A DNA stretch of 64,000 nucleotides, taken from Erpobdella octoculata (Eukaryota; Annelida; Clitellata; Hirudinida; Erpobdellidae). Below the pieces are notes generated by a model. The model searched no databases. It was not told the DNA's origin and saw only the letters and a program-made list of their open reading frames with translations. The stretch is taken from the NCBI GenBank assembly GCA_963978895.1, contig OZ022238.1:45104493-45168492 (forward strand). Direction: 5' to 3'. The translations under genes were made by a program, and so were the position numbers. Within the stretch, counting starts at the first letter, position 1. Each line of letters begins with the position of its first letter. Below, piece by piece: positions 15,617-28,564 of this stretch.

Positions 15617-16741
15617 TTTTTATTTGGAAAAACCTTTTAAAAAATTAAAATAAATACTTTATTGATAGTATAATTATATGGGACTTTAATATATATATAT
15701 GATAATGGATGTTTCACAGATATCAGACAACCGTGGATATCTTAGAGATACTTATTTGAACAGCAGATTGGGGTTAGGTGTCATTTAGCAATTAAAATGT
15801 TATAAATACAATAATTTTTAATTGTGGCCCTATTTCTTAAGGGATTGAAAGATGAATCTATTATTGACACTTTATCGACCTGACTTATAGTGTCAATAAA
15901 CCTGCGAAGCAGTCGAAAAACCAGCAAACGACTCATTGAACCTGCTGAGTCGCATGTGCAGGGGTCGTTACAGGTCGTACCCCGTCCAATGGGGCCCCGA
16001 CATTACGGCACCCGACAAAAGGGCCCTCGTTGCTTAAAGCCTACTTTGTATAGCCTTGATTTTCTGTATATTATATTAAGCAACCAACATTTTAATCAAC
16101 TCTCTGGTTTACTTAAGCAAGGCTGGGTGGGTATTAAGACTGCACATAGAATTTCGTTGCCTTGAAGTCTAACTATTGACTCTACGTTAAATATCGTCAA
16201 ATATTCATTTCATTTTTAAAAAAAATGTATAAAAAACTAAAAGTTGAAATGTGGAATGAAATTCTGAACTGCACACAATTAGATTTGTTGTTTTATTTTA
16301 ATAATAGTAGCCCACGTCACTCACTCACTCATTCTGTCACGCTTACGTAATTAGTCGTATAGACGATATCGATGTGCACGTAAGAATTTATTGCGAGCAG
16401 GCGTGTAATAAAAGTTATTATGCAATTGTACCTATATACCATGGACTTCTTAATATAAGGTCTTATATTAAGAAGTCCATGGTACTGCTAAAATTAGTGC
16501 GCGCAGGCGTGTAATAAAAGTTATTACACAATTGTACACTGTAAGTCCTAAAAATCAAAAGAGGTGACGGTACAATAGAAAAATAATTTATGAAATTTAA
16601 AAAAATCCGTCATTTTTGACGGGATATCTCTAGTATATTTATATTTACACAAAATATATTGAAAAATAAAAACCTGTACATAAAAACATCGAACAAATAT
16701 GTAAGAGTACAAAAAAAACACAAAAATGTGCAAAAATCAAC
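15617..16741. other. Intergenic, with palindrome and direct repeats
   Basis: Upstream of UBR7. 15617-16390 shows no gene or recognisable element. 16395-16537 holds a duplicated 37 bp sequence around a perfect inverted repeat, listed separately. The remainder is A/T-rich and featureless. Confidence 0.7.
16395..16537. repeat. Perfect 23-bp-arm palindrome between 37-bp direct repeats
   Basis: 16437-16459 and 16462-16484 are exact reverse complements (arm starts taccatggacttcttaatat) separated by 2 bp. They are flanked by near-identical 37-mers at 16395-16431 and 16501-16537 (caggcgtgtaataaaagtta core). This looks like a tandem duplication of about 106 bp combined with an inverted repeat. Function unknown; it could be a small foldback element. 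Confidence 0.9.
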
Positions 16742-16867
16742 GCCAATGTCGAATGAAATTAGAAAAAATGCACATGCAAGCACTCTCATGCACAAAAATA
16801 ACATCTTGGCGGCCAAGATGTCTGAATGCTGGCTACCTTCCAACATTCAATGCGCCAGTGAATAATG
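16742..16867 (+). repeat. Harbinger-associated inverted repeat, left arm
   Basis: Roughly 80-85% identical by eye, over 126 bp, to the reverse complement of 19956-20081. It contains catcttggcggccaagatgt, itself a small palindrome. Confidence 0.9.
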
Positions 16868-17518
16868 TATTCGTGCGCGCAACCACATTACTAATTAATT
16901 AAGCAATATGATTGGTCGTCACGGCCGTGCATTCCGCGAGTTAAAAATAAATTATTTTTAAGATATTTTATTTATTGAAAACATAAAAAACTATTTACAA
17001 TTGTATTCTGTTATTAAAATTTTTTAAAATTTTTATACTAATTAAAGGCGTGTTTACACGGGCAAAGATTCGCTGACACCAAATCACAAAGCAGCAACAT
17101 CTTTGCGACAGTAAAGGTTTACACGAGACAATTTAAATACAAATTATGTTGGGGCTATTTCTGCCAATATTGCGTGCGTGGGTGCGTTTTCCCATTATTG
17201 CTCTAGTTTATTTCATAAAAATTTATACTAAAAAATGTATTTTAAAAAGAACTTTTACAATAAATTTTAATTATAAAATAATTTAACAACTTATTTAGTA
17301 TTAAATTTAACTTCAATTAACTTTAATTAATTATTTTTGTGAAACGAAAAATTGCAAGCACAGCTGTTTTCACGCAAGAACTGCTTGTTTGCAGACGATC
17401 ACGTCGGAAGAACTTATCCGTAGTATTTGCAAAAATGCTTCGATTGTTATTGTAAATTACTTAACGTATAAATAATAAACGGATAGGTCTGGCTTGGCTA
17501 AAACATTGGACTTCCATT

Positions 17519-19188
17519 TTCCAAGAGACAAACTCTGGGTGCATCTGATAGATTGCTGGAAGAACTAGCAGAAAAAGATTCTGAAAGTTTTAAAAACCAT
17601 TTGAGGATGTCTGAAGAAAGTTTTTATGCTCTGTTGAGAAGCGTTACACCATACCTGGAGAAAACCAACACTCGGATGAGAGATGCTTTGCCACCCAAAA
17701 TTAAGCTGCAAATAACGTTGAGATATCTGGCTACAGTGGATTCATTTGCTTCTTTGTAATATCTGTACCGGGTGCCCAAATGTTCGATATAAAAGTTTTT
17801 GCCAGATGTTGCCAGGCTATATATAATGCACTTGCCAATATTAACAAAGTTTGCACAATTTAATTCATTTTATATTTATTAACAAACATTAAAATCTTGA
17901 TGTAATAATAAATGATAAAGTTTATTATTTACGTCAAATGGTTATATTTACACAATCAGTATCAAAAGTATGAATTGGTTGATGTCCTTTCAATCGTTTC
18001 TGAACCAAATAAGATTGAATGTAGCCCATCGATTCAACCGCTACGTTTTCTGGAAGTTTCTTCAGCTGACATGCAATCAACTTTGCAAAGCAATCAAACT
18101 CATTTTCCTCGATAGGAGGCTGGCTTGAAACTTTAGATCTGATCTTGAGTTGAGCAATTGCTTTTTGAGTGTTGCTTTGCTCAAATTCAATTGTTCTTGG
18201 TAAACTTACAGCTGTCACTGTATCGATAGCCTTAGCAGTAGAAGCTGCAGAAGAGACAATGCCAAATTCTTCAACAAGTGATTCGTTTCTCGGTCCATTG
18301 CCTATCTTGAATGTATTTAAACATGATAGTAAGAAATTGAATAAAAAAAGATAAAAAATTATTTAAAAAAAATTAAATTACTAAAATAATAATAGAAAAT
18401 ATTTTTTCAGATGCCAAACACCAAGAAAGAATGGGAAATCATAATTCAAAGATTTTCAGCAAGGTTTTCAGCAAGGTGTAATTTCCCTCATTGTGGTAGC
18501 TCAATAAATGGCAAACATGTTGTGTTGAAGTGCCCTTTCAAATCTGGCTCTAACTTATAAAATTACAAAAGATCCTTCAGCAAGAACTTGTGGATGACCA
18601 GTGTTGTTTCAAATACATTGATGTAGGAAGAAATGGAATAGCATCTGATGGTGGTGTTTATGCAAAATCAACATTAAAAACTGCTTTAAAAGGTAACTTT
18701 TTGAACATTCCTCCAAATACAGTTTTTGTTTAGCTGATGATGCTTTTCCATTAAAAGAATACTTAATTCTGCCATCATGGTTTACTATCAAATAAGGAGA
18801 AGATTTTTAATTATAGGCTCTCTCGAGCTAGGAGAATTGTTGAAAATGCTTTTGGAGTGCTTGTTTCTAGATGGCGTGCGTTTGAAAAGCCTATTTCACT
18901 ATCTCTCAATAAAGTTGACCTTGTTGTAAAAGCTACATGTATCTTGCACAACTGGCTGAGGATGACTACTTCAAATTATATATTCAGAGGTTGTGTTGAT
19001 GAAGAAGATGTCAAAAATGGACAAATAGTGAGTGTTCCTGGAGGCGAGAAATTACAGATGGAGGTCTACCCGACGTGGTGTTGACAGACACTCCCAACTA
19101 CACAAAAAAAGCAGCAGACATAAGAAACATGTTCAGTGACTGGTTTGCAGGCAATTGGGCAGTTCCATGGCAAACAAAATTGATTTAA
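17519..19188 (+). pseudogene. Harbinger (PIF-type) transposase pseudogene
   Basis: Family transposases cut and paste the element through a DDE nuclease. Visible pieces in order: DKLWVH at about 17526; a helical N-terminal segment with ESFKNHLRMSEESFYALLR; LQITLRYLATVDSF; YLYRVP after an in-frame stop at 17757; NGKHVVLKCPFKSGS (the DGKH-type catalytic block) at about 18512; YIDVGRNGIASDGGVY (second catalytic region) at about 18617; a frameshifted ADDAFPLKEY-like block near 18730; then NYRLSRARRIVENAFGVL, ILHNWLR and the C-terminal AVPWQTKLI before the stop at 19186. In-frame stops, frameshifts and a small deletion show it is dead. The gap from about 17850 to 18412 is occupied by the last MADF exon on the opposite strand. 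The catalytic motif reads INGKH rather than the usual xDGKH. Confidence 0.92.
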
Positions 19189-19618
19189 TAATAAACTTAG
19201 ATATTCAATTCTTCAAAATGATTTGTATTTTATTATTATAAAAAAAACTTACAACATCGGTTGAATGTGTTGCTCTTATTTGAACTACTTTGTGCAAAAT
19301 TCTGTCGGCTTCTGAGAACCAAGCAACTTTAGGCACGTATATTTCATCCAGACCAGCTCCAGACTTCTTGCTTTTAGAAATTTTCGACAATTCTAGACTG
19401 TAGGCATTTCTAATAGAGCGTATCTTCATTCTAACGTCGGATGCACTAAAACCTTCAATGCCCATCAGTTTTGATATCTCTTGATATGCATTTTCTCGAA
19501 TATCTCTATTTTTATAAGAAACTGAGCTAACATCCCATAGACATGGATACTGCTCATAAAAGCTGAGAAATTTTATTATCTGTTTCGAAGTAAACTTTTT
19601 ATTGCTCATAATTTTCAA
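17934..19618 (-). CDS. MADF-BESS domain DNA-binding protein of the Harbinger element
   Basis: The second protein of PIF/Harbinger elements is a Myb/SANT/MADF-like DNA-binding partner thought to bring the transposase to the nucleus and the element ends. Two exons, 19253-19618 and 17934-18305, join in phase 0 with a good GTAAGT donor to give 245 aa. Residues 5-95 look like a MADF domain (FLSFYEQYPCLWDVSS, KLMGIEGFSASDVRMKI). The C-terminal part contains a BESS-like stretch, FDCFAKLIACQLKKLPE. No internal stop is present, unlike the adjacent transposase. Its intron (18306-19252) holds the antisense 3' half of the transposase. The acceptor (ttcaag) is chosen by phase and is less certain. Expression and present function are unknown. 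Confidence 0.8.
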
Positions 19619-19955
19619 ACGGCGAAATCTCTGAAAAAAATATTAATATGTGCGAGAACGGCGGTAAACAGTCGAGGAAAGAATCGAGTTGGAAACTAAA
19701 GAAATTTAAAATACAACTTTCGCATAACTTTAAAATTTATATTTTTATAATAAAATAAAAATTCCAATTATTAAAAGTGACTATAGCTAGGCTATTTTAG
19801 GAGAAATATTGAAGAGCGCCCAATGTCGTTTTAAATATTAATTATTGTAAAAATAAAATACAGTTTCAATAAAAGAATAAAATTGTACAAAGTTTTTATG
19901 TTTTAAATAATTAAAATAAATTGAAAATAATTTATTTTTACACACTTTTACTTAC

Positions 19956-20081
19956 CATTATTCATAGGCGCATTGAAAGTTGGAAGGCAACCAACATTCC
20001 AACATCTTGGCTACCAAGATGTCAATGTTATGCATGATAGCGTTTACACGTGCATTTTATCTAATGTCATGCGACATTGGC
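19956..20081 (-). repeat. Harbinger-associated inverted repeat, right arm
   Basis: Inverted partner of 16742-16867. Beyond it, 20082-20121 (ccagtgaatcatggtccgtg) resembles the outer terminal repeat of the same superfamily, as if this arm were a former element end. Confidence 0.88.
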
Positions 20082-20386
20082 TTTTGGTGCCAGTGAATCA
20101 TGGTCCGTGTAAACATGACTTAAAATTAAGAACATAACTTAGGTGTTCCTATTCATTTTTTATAAAACAGCCCAACTAAAGTCACCTTGTATAACTAAAA
20201 TTTATTGTAAATAATCATGAAAAAAATTTAATAATTTTTTTGTGTGATAAGTTTGACCAAAACGCCAAAATGCACACATACAAGCAGTATTGACAAAATA
20301 GCCCCGACAAAATGCACATTGCAATTGTCTCAAGTAAACCATTTAATTTGGCACCAGAAAATCTTTGCCCGTGTAAAAATGCCTTT

Positions 20387-22882
20387 ATTTAACTCATTGG
20401 TAGGTACAACGAATTGTTCACAGGCTTTATGGCACAGGCCGCTTCAGTATTTTAACAACATTCTTAGTCTAGTCACTCTAGTCTATAACTACTAATAGCT
20501 ATTAAATTTTAAACCCTATTGGAAGCCATTTCTTGCAATAAAAATAAAATTAACTAAAATAAACATTGAATTTTTCAGTAAAACTAGTTAAAGTAATAAT
20601 AAATATGTAATATAAGCAAACGAGGTATACGATGCCTATTTAAAAAAATAATCAGATTCTAGCACACTTCCAAAATTAAAAAACCATATAAAAAAAGTTC
20701 GTTGAACAAATAAAATCTTTCCAACGAAAAAAATAATTGATTTGCTAACTATGAAAACTGCGTACTACCACTCTATTCTATAGCAGTAATATCTATAAAT
20801 TTTAAGTTAATAAGAGCAAAATTGTCCAACCCCAAGCAGAATTACATTAAAACTACTAATAGATCATACCCAAACAATATCCAGCCTGCGGTCCAATTTA
20901 TGAAGATAAACAATCAAGAAATACAAAACATAAACAAAGTTATGCAAATATTACGGGATTTAGCGCCATATATAATACCAAAGATTCTGTGTTTACAGTC
21001 AAATAAATTAACGATGTTTTTTAATTAAATTTTTAGGCAACAAAAAAACCAGAATTCTAAAAAATTAATATTTCTATTGTTATTAGTTTTTGTAAGTTGA
21101 CAGTTTAATTTGCGAATTCAATCTCATTGCTATTTTACCATTTTTACAAACTTGTATTTGTTTGTGTATGTGTGTGGCTTTCTCTGTACGCAAATCTTGC
21201 AAGTAAAATTTGACCAGCTTTTTGACTAGCTAGGAGGCTGAAACTTTCAGCATAGCTTTATATTGGATGACAATACATGATTCAATTGAAAAAAAACTTA
21301 ATTTGAACATCTTTCGTATTTCTAAATCGAGTGTATTTGAAATTAAAGTTTGTGTTAAAAAACTCGTTTTTTCCTTTACTTGTTTTTTATTTTGTAAACT
21401 ATTTATTTAACAGCAAATATATTTTGAGTTAAAATTATTAACGTTTATTCCCACACAAAAAAACTTTCAGCTGTTTCAGTCTATATTTTGAAACACCTTG
21501 AATAAGCTGTGCGACGGTCTCCATGGAACGAATGAAGAAATGATCTTACATGGACATTTGCTTAACAGGAATTTCATAAACATTGAAGTAGGTAAAGTAA
21601 CTAGAAAAATCCAAGAGTGAATATAATGATATTAACACTTTGTAGGTCATAAAAAACACGAGGGAAAATAAATTCTGGACAGTTGAAACGTCGACACTTT
21701 CCATGGCATGCAGAGATTTAAACGTAAACAATTTGAAGGCAACAAAGAGCTTTTTATTTACATCCACATAATACATACATTTAAGCATTTCAAAGTATAA
21801 AATCAGCATGGTAAAAGATTTCATGCCCTACATAAAAGAAACTACTTGCATTACCGAATAAAACTAGCTTCTCTTAACCACAAATTAGCATTTCAAAATA
21901 CAAATGTAGGCTTAAAATATAGAGCAAAAGATAAGCAATAAAGACATTAATTCAAAAACTTATGCTCTTTAAATAGGAAAATGAAAAAGAACAAAGCAAA
22001 ATTTCGATCGTACATATTAAAAGAAATATTAACAAAACGATAATAAACACTAAAAGAATCAAGTACTTTTAATCTTCAATTAACAAACAAAACAGTTGGA
22101 GTAAAAAATTTCGTTTTTATTTAAGTTAGTAGCAGTTAGGAAATCTATCAGAAAATTAAGTGATAAATTGGGAACCGATTTGTATAATTAACAATAAATG
22201 GCACAACTACAAAGATATAACATTTAATTTATAGAACAAAAATCCTCTTAATCAAACGGAGCCTTGCAGATTAAACGTCACAAAAAAAGCAAGTAAGAAG
22301 ACGTCCGAAAAGTTTAAAAAGTTACAAAGATGAGTCACAAGAACGTCGCAATGACTATTAGATTCTTTCTTCTTTTCTTTTTTTTTTATTTAGAAACCTG
22401 ATGTCAGAAAATAATCATATCAAGTTATGATCTTTTTTTATTGCAAAATTACTAATATGCTTACTTTGAAAAATACTTATTAAATGAAAAAACATCTACA
22501 TCATACAAATATGACTATTAAATCATACAAATAATACTAGTAGATTATACTAATAGGACTATTAAATCATAAAAATAATAAAATTAAATTTTACAAATAA
22601 TACTATTAGATCATACAAATAGGACTATTAAATTATTATTTATATAATTTATCAAAGCTGCCAGAAAAGTCAAAAGAGTTTAAGACTAAATTTGACATGT
22701 TTTTATAATCAAGTAAAATTGTTCTCGGAGGGGTCAGTAAAAAATTAGCTGTACACGACTTTGTTGGAAGCTCTCTATGAGTATCCAACAAGATAGAAAA
22801 ACTATCTGTGAACTATATAATTTTTGCCTAAATTAGGTCAGGTCATTGAAGATGATTCTAACAATACATGAGAGAAACTTGC
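20387..22882. other. Intergenic / 3' flank of tropomyosin
   Basis: AT-rich with no recognised gene. It contains one copy of the 250-bp family C repeat at 21141-21385 (listed separately) and a run of short tact-atta-aatcata repeats at 22500-22640. Part probably belongs to the tropomyosin 3' UTR, whose stop is at 22883. Confidence 0.65.
21141..21385 (+). repeat. Dispersed repeat family C, copy 1
   Basis: Shares boxes ctttctctgtacgcaaatct, gactagctaggaggctgaaa and tatattggatgacaatacat with 50191-50469 (+), and with two inverted partial copies at 27120-27350 and 27383-27541. All copies end with a gtttgtgttaaaaaactcgt-type box or its remains. Length about 250 bp, no coding capacity, class not established. 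Confidence 0.88.
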
Positions 22883-25800
22883 TTAATTCGCTTTAATTCC
22901 ATGTCCTCTCGAGTCTGTCAAATCTTGTTTAAGTGCTTGGTAGTGCTGTTTCGTTTCATCCAATTCATCTGAGAAATTATTTATTTAATTAAAAATAATA
23001 ATAATAATAACGTCATAATTCGCAAACACCAATAATGTTGTTTCAGCAGGACTTAGGAATCAAACAGTTACCTCAAGCATGCTTTTCATTTGATTAGAAT
23101 ATGCTGCACATTACTATTCCTCATACTAAGCTGGTAGTCATTTGACTAGCACAGTTGGCCAATAAGGTGAGCAGTTTGAGAAAACTCATTGCTTAAGAAG
23201 TAAAGTAATGTAGGCCCTTACTATATAGACTAACTGCCTTCAATATGAATGCTGAACACAGTATCCCTAGACCACTATGCTTTGATTTACTGCAAACTAC
23301 GATCTTATAGCATGAGCATTTTATATGAGTTAAAAATTAAATATTAACCAATCAGTAATTCAACTCGAACTAACACGTACTTTTAACTTTGTCAACTTCT
23401 CCCTGCAACTTCCGCATCAGAGAATCTGAGTCTGCAGCTCTTTTCTCCATCTTAATATATAAGTTGACATTTAAAATTTGGAAAAGATAACAATGTCAAG
23501 TTTGAATATCTAATATAAAAATTGCAGAACAAATATCTATATAAATCAACCCAAAAAAATTGCACAACATATATCTATATAATTCAACATAACGAAATTG
23601 CACAACAAATATCTATGTAATTCAACATATCGAAATTGCACAACAAATATCAATATAATTCAACCCAACAACATTGCACAACAAATATCAATATAATTCA
23701 ACCTACATTTTGTAGGCAAGCTTTCAGATCCTTAATCGTCCTCTCATACTTCTCTTCTAAATCATCAGCCTTGAAATACAAAAATAATACCTCTATGAAA
23801 TCATCTAAGACATTCAAAAAATGAAATATAAACAGAAAATAATAAGACAGTACAAATACAACAAATTTAAGTTATTGTAAAATTAATTATTGACCAAGAG
23901 ATAATAGAGTGCCAGACTTTAACTCAAACGGTTTGAGATTAAATTCTTGCATTCTGGTCAGTAGCCATCAATTTCAAAAAAACTGAAAAAAATGTACAGT
24001 TCTGCAAATGATGGACATGGTACAGATTTAGAAAATTACTGAGATCTCAGGACCTATTTAAATAGCTAAACTGTCAACATTTTCTGCCAGAAAAATCAGT
24101 CCTCACATGAACAAAATTACAAATTAGTTTAAACAATTCAATGACTACAGGAATCCAGAATTCTTTACTGTCAAAACGACTTTTTTACTAACATGTAAAA
24201 ACACTTAAATTTCCCAACAGTTCTCATGCAGATAAATAAATAACATAAGCAAAGATATTTCACTATAAATAATAATTTTTTTGTACCAGCATATAATAAT
24301 AATAATAACCAAAGCAACATTAGAGAATAAAAAATTAAGATTGAGAGAAAAACAAAAAATGCTTTAAAACCTTTTCTATTTTGGCTTGCATAGACTTCAA
24401 CTTGGTAGTCAACGATTTCATCTCATCTTGCAGCTCTTTGGACTTCCTATTAAATTATTTTTAATATGCTTAAGAAGTAGAAAGCAAAAACTTTGATAAA
24501 TATAACTTCTAAATGAAGTGAATTAAAATGGTTAAACAAATAAAAACTATTTTTTTAATACTTTTCTGCCAGATCAGTTCTCATCTTAGCACGTTCTGAA
24601 TCTCCTTCTACTGCTCCAAACTTCCTTTGGAACTGGATTGAAAATTTTTAGAACAAAAACTTGTCTCAATCATTCAACTAATGAGTAAAGAAAATGACAA
24701 TGCACTACAAATTAATAAGATAAAAAAAATTTAATATTTGATGCAAAAATGCATATATTACCACTCTAAAACTACAGGATTTTCTATAGAATTGGTGCAG
24801 ACCAGAACTCCTTAAATTTATTATAGATATATTTCTGTATATATTTTCAATATAAATGGAATGCAGTCTCTGAATGAGATTTAACCTCGTCACACTTCTT
24901 CTCAGATTCAATACCAGCCTCCGTTGTCTCCCTGATGAACTGCTCCAATGCTGCAAGTCTTTCTTCATCGATGTTCTTCCGATGATCAAGAGCTCTTCTT
25001 TGTCTGCAGAGATTGTCGTAAAATATGTAAATAAAATTTACGTGTAACATGCGAGAAAGAATCAAGTATTTTAAATATACATTAACTTTAAAATTGTGCA
25101 CAACACATCTGAGGATATATTATCGTCACTCGCAAACCAGTCCATTAAACTTATAATTAGTAAAACTTTCTAAATAGTTAGCCAGACAAAATAAACAACA
25201 ACCTTTCAGACTCATCAGCTCCTTTTACGGTCTCATCAAATTTTTCAGTAGTTTCTGCCAGCTTAGCATTCAAATTTGCATAGTCATCCTCCAACTCCTC
25301 CATTTTCTCTTTAACTGATGCAACATCATTCTCTAACTGTTCAAGAAAAAACAAAAAAGTAACCATGAACAAATATTTTAACACCTGTAATAATGCAGGA
25401 TCGCCCAGAATTACTGTCTTCTAATTTATTATAGTTCTTAAATACAACCCACAATTTAGTGCATCATTACTATACTGACTCTGGTTATAGTGATATACTC
25501 TGATATAGCCAGTATACCAGCTAAACCAGGGGTCTCCAAACTGCGGCCCGCGAGGCCCTTTCATGCGGCCCGTTAAGACTTTTTACATGAAAAAAAAATT
25601 AATTTGTATTAATTTTTTTTAATATATTTTCCAATTTAGCTTAAACAAATCATACAATTTAATTTTTACTTTTATTTCATATTCTACTTCACTTTTAGTT
25701 TGTTGTCAGCCTGACGGTATTTTCCAAATAATTTCGATATTTCTTTTAATTTATACAGATTCTTTTGCGATCAAAAAATCAGTAACTTTTTTCTTTTCTA

Positions 25801-26817
25801 TGGGTATAAATTTTATAAAAAAAAATGTTTGAAAAATACACAAAAATAATTTATTACGCTTTTCTCCATGATTACCATTGTTTTGTACTGTCATATAACT
25901 GTGAAATGTATAGCACTCTATTTTAATTAGTGATAATGTTTGCCAGTGTGCATTTTTTGAGCCATATTGTGTGCAACATACAGTTTCACTATTTATTCAT
26001 GTTGAAATAACTTTAATTTTACATAACATGAAATATAATATTAAATAATATTAAAATTATAAATATATTATTAAAAACAACATCTATGTTTTGATTCTTT
26101 CTTATATTGACCTCTAGTGTGTAGTCGGCCCCCCGAACTGCTGTTGACAGTTAATTCGTCCCTCCGGTCGAAAAGTTTGGAGACCCCTGAGCTAAACGAA
26201 GGCTCCGCTGTGTTTGTTTACGTTTCGTTTAGCTGGGAGAAATTGGTATACGGTCCGATGTTTTATTCGATAACATTCGTATTTATTAAGTTATAGAAGC
26301 AAGAGTTAAATCGTTGGATTTGTAATTGAAATATCTAAAAACAAGGGTCTCGGATATTCCCAGTGCAGCAGTTAAAAAAAAGTAATAATCTTTCAAAGAA
26401 GAGCTAACGTTTATTTTATGCAATTTTCATCAGAAAATCGTCGTTTTTGGCTTATAACTTTTATATTCATTGAACCGAAGAAAAACCAATTATACCATTA
26501 GATTTCATTTTAAAAACCCCATCCAACAAATATTTCATATACAAATTTAAAGCAGCGCCCTTGAAGTATTTATTTAACGGCGCTATATAAGTTGTCAAAT
26601 AATAATAATTGTGTAAAGTAGAAGCGGCTCGATTTTAATTTGAAAAACAAATGCAACTCAAGCTTACAATTGCTATCACTCCTCTTTCCAATTCGATTTG
26701 CTTAACGTTCTGCAAATAAGAATCTTTGAAATTTGTAGCGGCAGTCAGCATTGCTTGGATTTTATCTTTCAGAGTCATCGGTCCTCCAGAAGAATCGCCA
26801 CCGGCATGGTCTGACAT
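22883..26817 (-). CDS. TPM: Tropomyosin, short isoform
   Basis: Coiled-coil actin-filament protein. Eight exons on the minus strand: 26668-26817, 25203-25336, 24886-25003, 24562-24632, 24371-24446, 23707-23769, 23381-23450 and 22883-22968, giving 255 aa. Exons 2-7 measure 134, 118, 71, 76, 63 and 70 bp, the sizes I recall for the conserved internal exons of vertebrate tropomyosin genes, with the same phases. Recognisable segments include KGADESER, NIDEERLAALE, KLKSMQAKIEK and LQGEVDKVK, with heptad spacing throughout. The first exon encodes a divergent N-terminus beginning MSDHAGGDSSGG, which would correspond to an internal-promoter short form. No exons for a long muscle form were found upstream. 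The sequence is divergent from vertebrate and arthropod tropomyosins, so a lineage-specific paralogue is possible. Confidence 0.9.
25527..26189. mobile_element. hAT-type non-autonomous element with 8-bp target duplication
   Basis: 663 bp bounded by inverted ends caggggtctccaaact (25527) and agtttggagacccctg (26174-26189). It is flanked by the exact 8-bp direct repeat agctaaac at 25519-25526 and 26190-26197, the length typical of hAT superfamily insertion. The interior is AT-rich without an open frame. The left end reads on into gcggcccgcgaggcc, a motif seen in many hAT MITEs. It sits in tropomyosin intron 1, in older repeat sequence of family D. Confidence 0.92.
26205..26525 (+). repeat. Dispersed repeat family D, copy 1
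   Basis: The inverted counterpart is 40805-41122. Shared boxes are gtttcgtttagctgggagaaattgg, the ggtccga segment, ggatattcccagtgcagcag, gcttataacttttat and the aaaaaccccatccaac end. The hAT element at 25527-26189 lies at its left border. Confidence 0.85.
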
Positions 26818-27119
26818 ATTGATAATTGATATAATTATAGTCGAGCGAAACACTACCAAAATAAAAGAGCAGGTAATATGCGAATGGAGGAAAAATGCAG
26901 AGGATTTAGTTAAGCAGTCTATGCGCATTAATGGAATGCCGACGTCGCATTCATTAAAAGTGATGTCTAGAACAAATATTTTTTTCCAGCTTTCAACTGC
27001 TTTCAACGCTCCCAAGCGCTCAAATTGACACATTTGTCAACACTTGTAGTTTTTCTTACAAAATAATTTAAAAAATCTAATATTTTGAAATTTTGACCAT
27101 CACCAGCTGAACGTTCAGA

Positions 27120-28192
<1,073 letters not shown>

Positions 28193-28254
28193 ACTGACTC
28201 CGAACAATATGATTTACTGGCCGACTTCAAGTCGACCTGGAAAAACTAAATAAC

Positions 28255-28355
28255 CAGCAGCGGGTTCAGGGAGAGGGCTCTTTAGCTTTTTGGCGCCCCT
28301 AAAGCCTGGCGCCCGGGAGCAGATGCCCCTCCCTGCCCCCTTCGCTACGCTACTG
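28255..28355. mobile_element. Tiny inverted-repeat element, about 100 bp
   Basis: Ends cagcagcgggttcaggg (28255) and cccttcgctacgctactg (to 28355) are imperfect inverted repeats matching the ends of the element at 54614-54870. A target duplication is not evident. Probably an internally deleted hAT-like MITE. Confidence 0.55.
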
Positions 28356-28564
28356 GTGGTAACCACGACACTGCTAAGCGCCGTAAAATTAAAAATTTGA
28401 GAAACATTCGTTTTTTTCTTTTGCTTTTCATTTAGTCAAATTAAGCGTGGCCTACATCTAGTTATGAAAGAAAACAGAGGGGCCAAGGAGTGCACAACAT
28501 TACTACCTTGTAATAAAATAATATATATTTTTTGTTTTGTGGGTTACTTTTAATAGTTTACAGA

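Larger units (their letters stand above)
16742..20386. mobile_element. PIF/Harbinger DNA transposon with two sets of inverted repeats
   Basis: Contains a Harbinger-type DDE transposase (+) and a MADF-BESS gene (-), the usual two-gene content of this superfamily. Outer ends at 17044 and 20386 form long imperfect terminal inverted repeats (ggcgtgtttacacgggcaaa against ggcatttttacacgggcaaa, about 140 bp each). A 3-bp TTA target duplication is possible but ambiguous. A second pair of 126 bp inverted repeats, 16742-16867 and 19956-20081, also flanks the genes, but its left arm lies outside the first pair and its right arm inside. The two sets are interleaved rather than nested. Confidence 0.88.
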
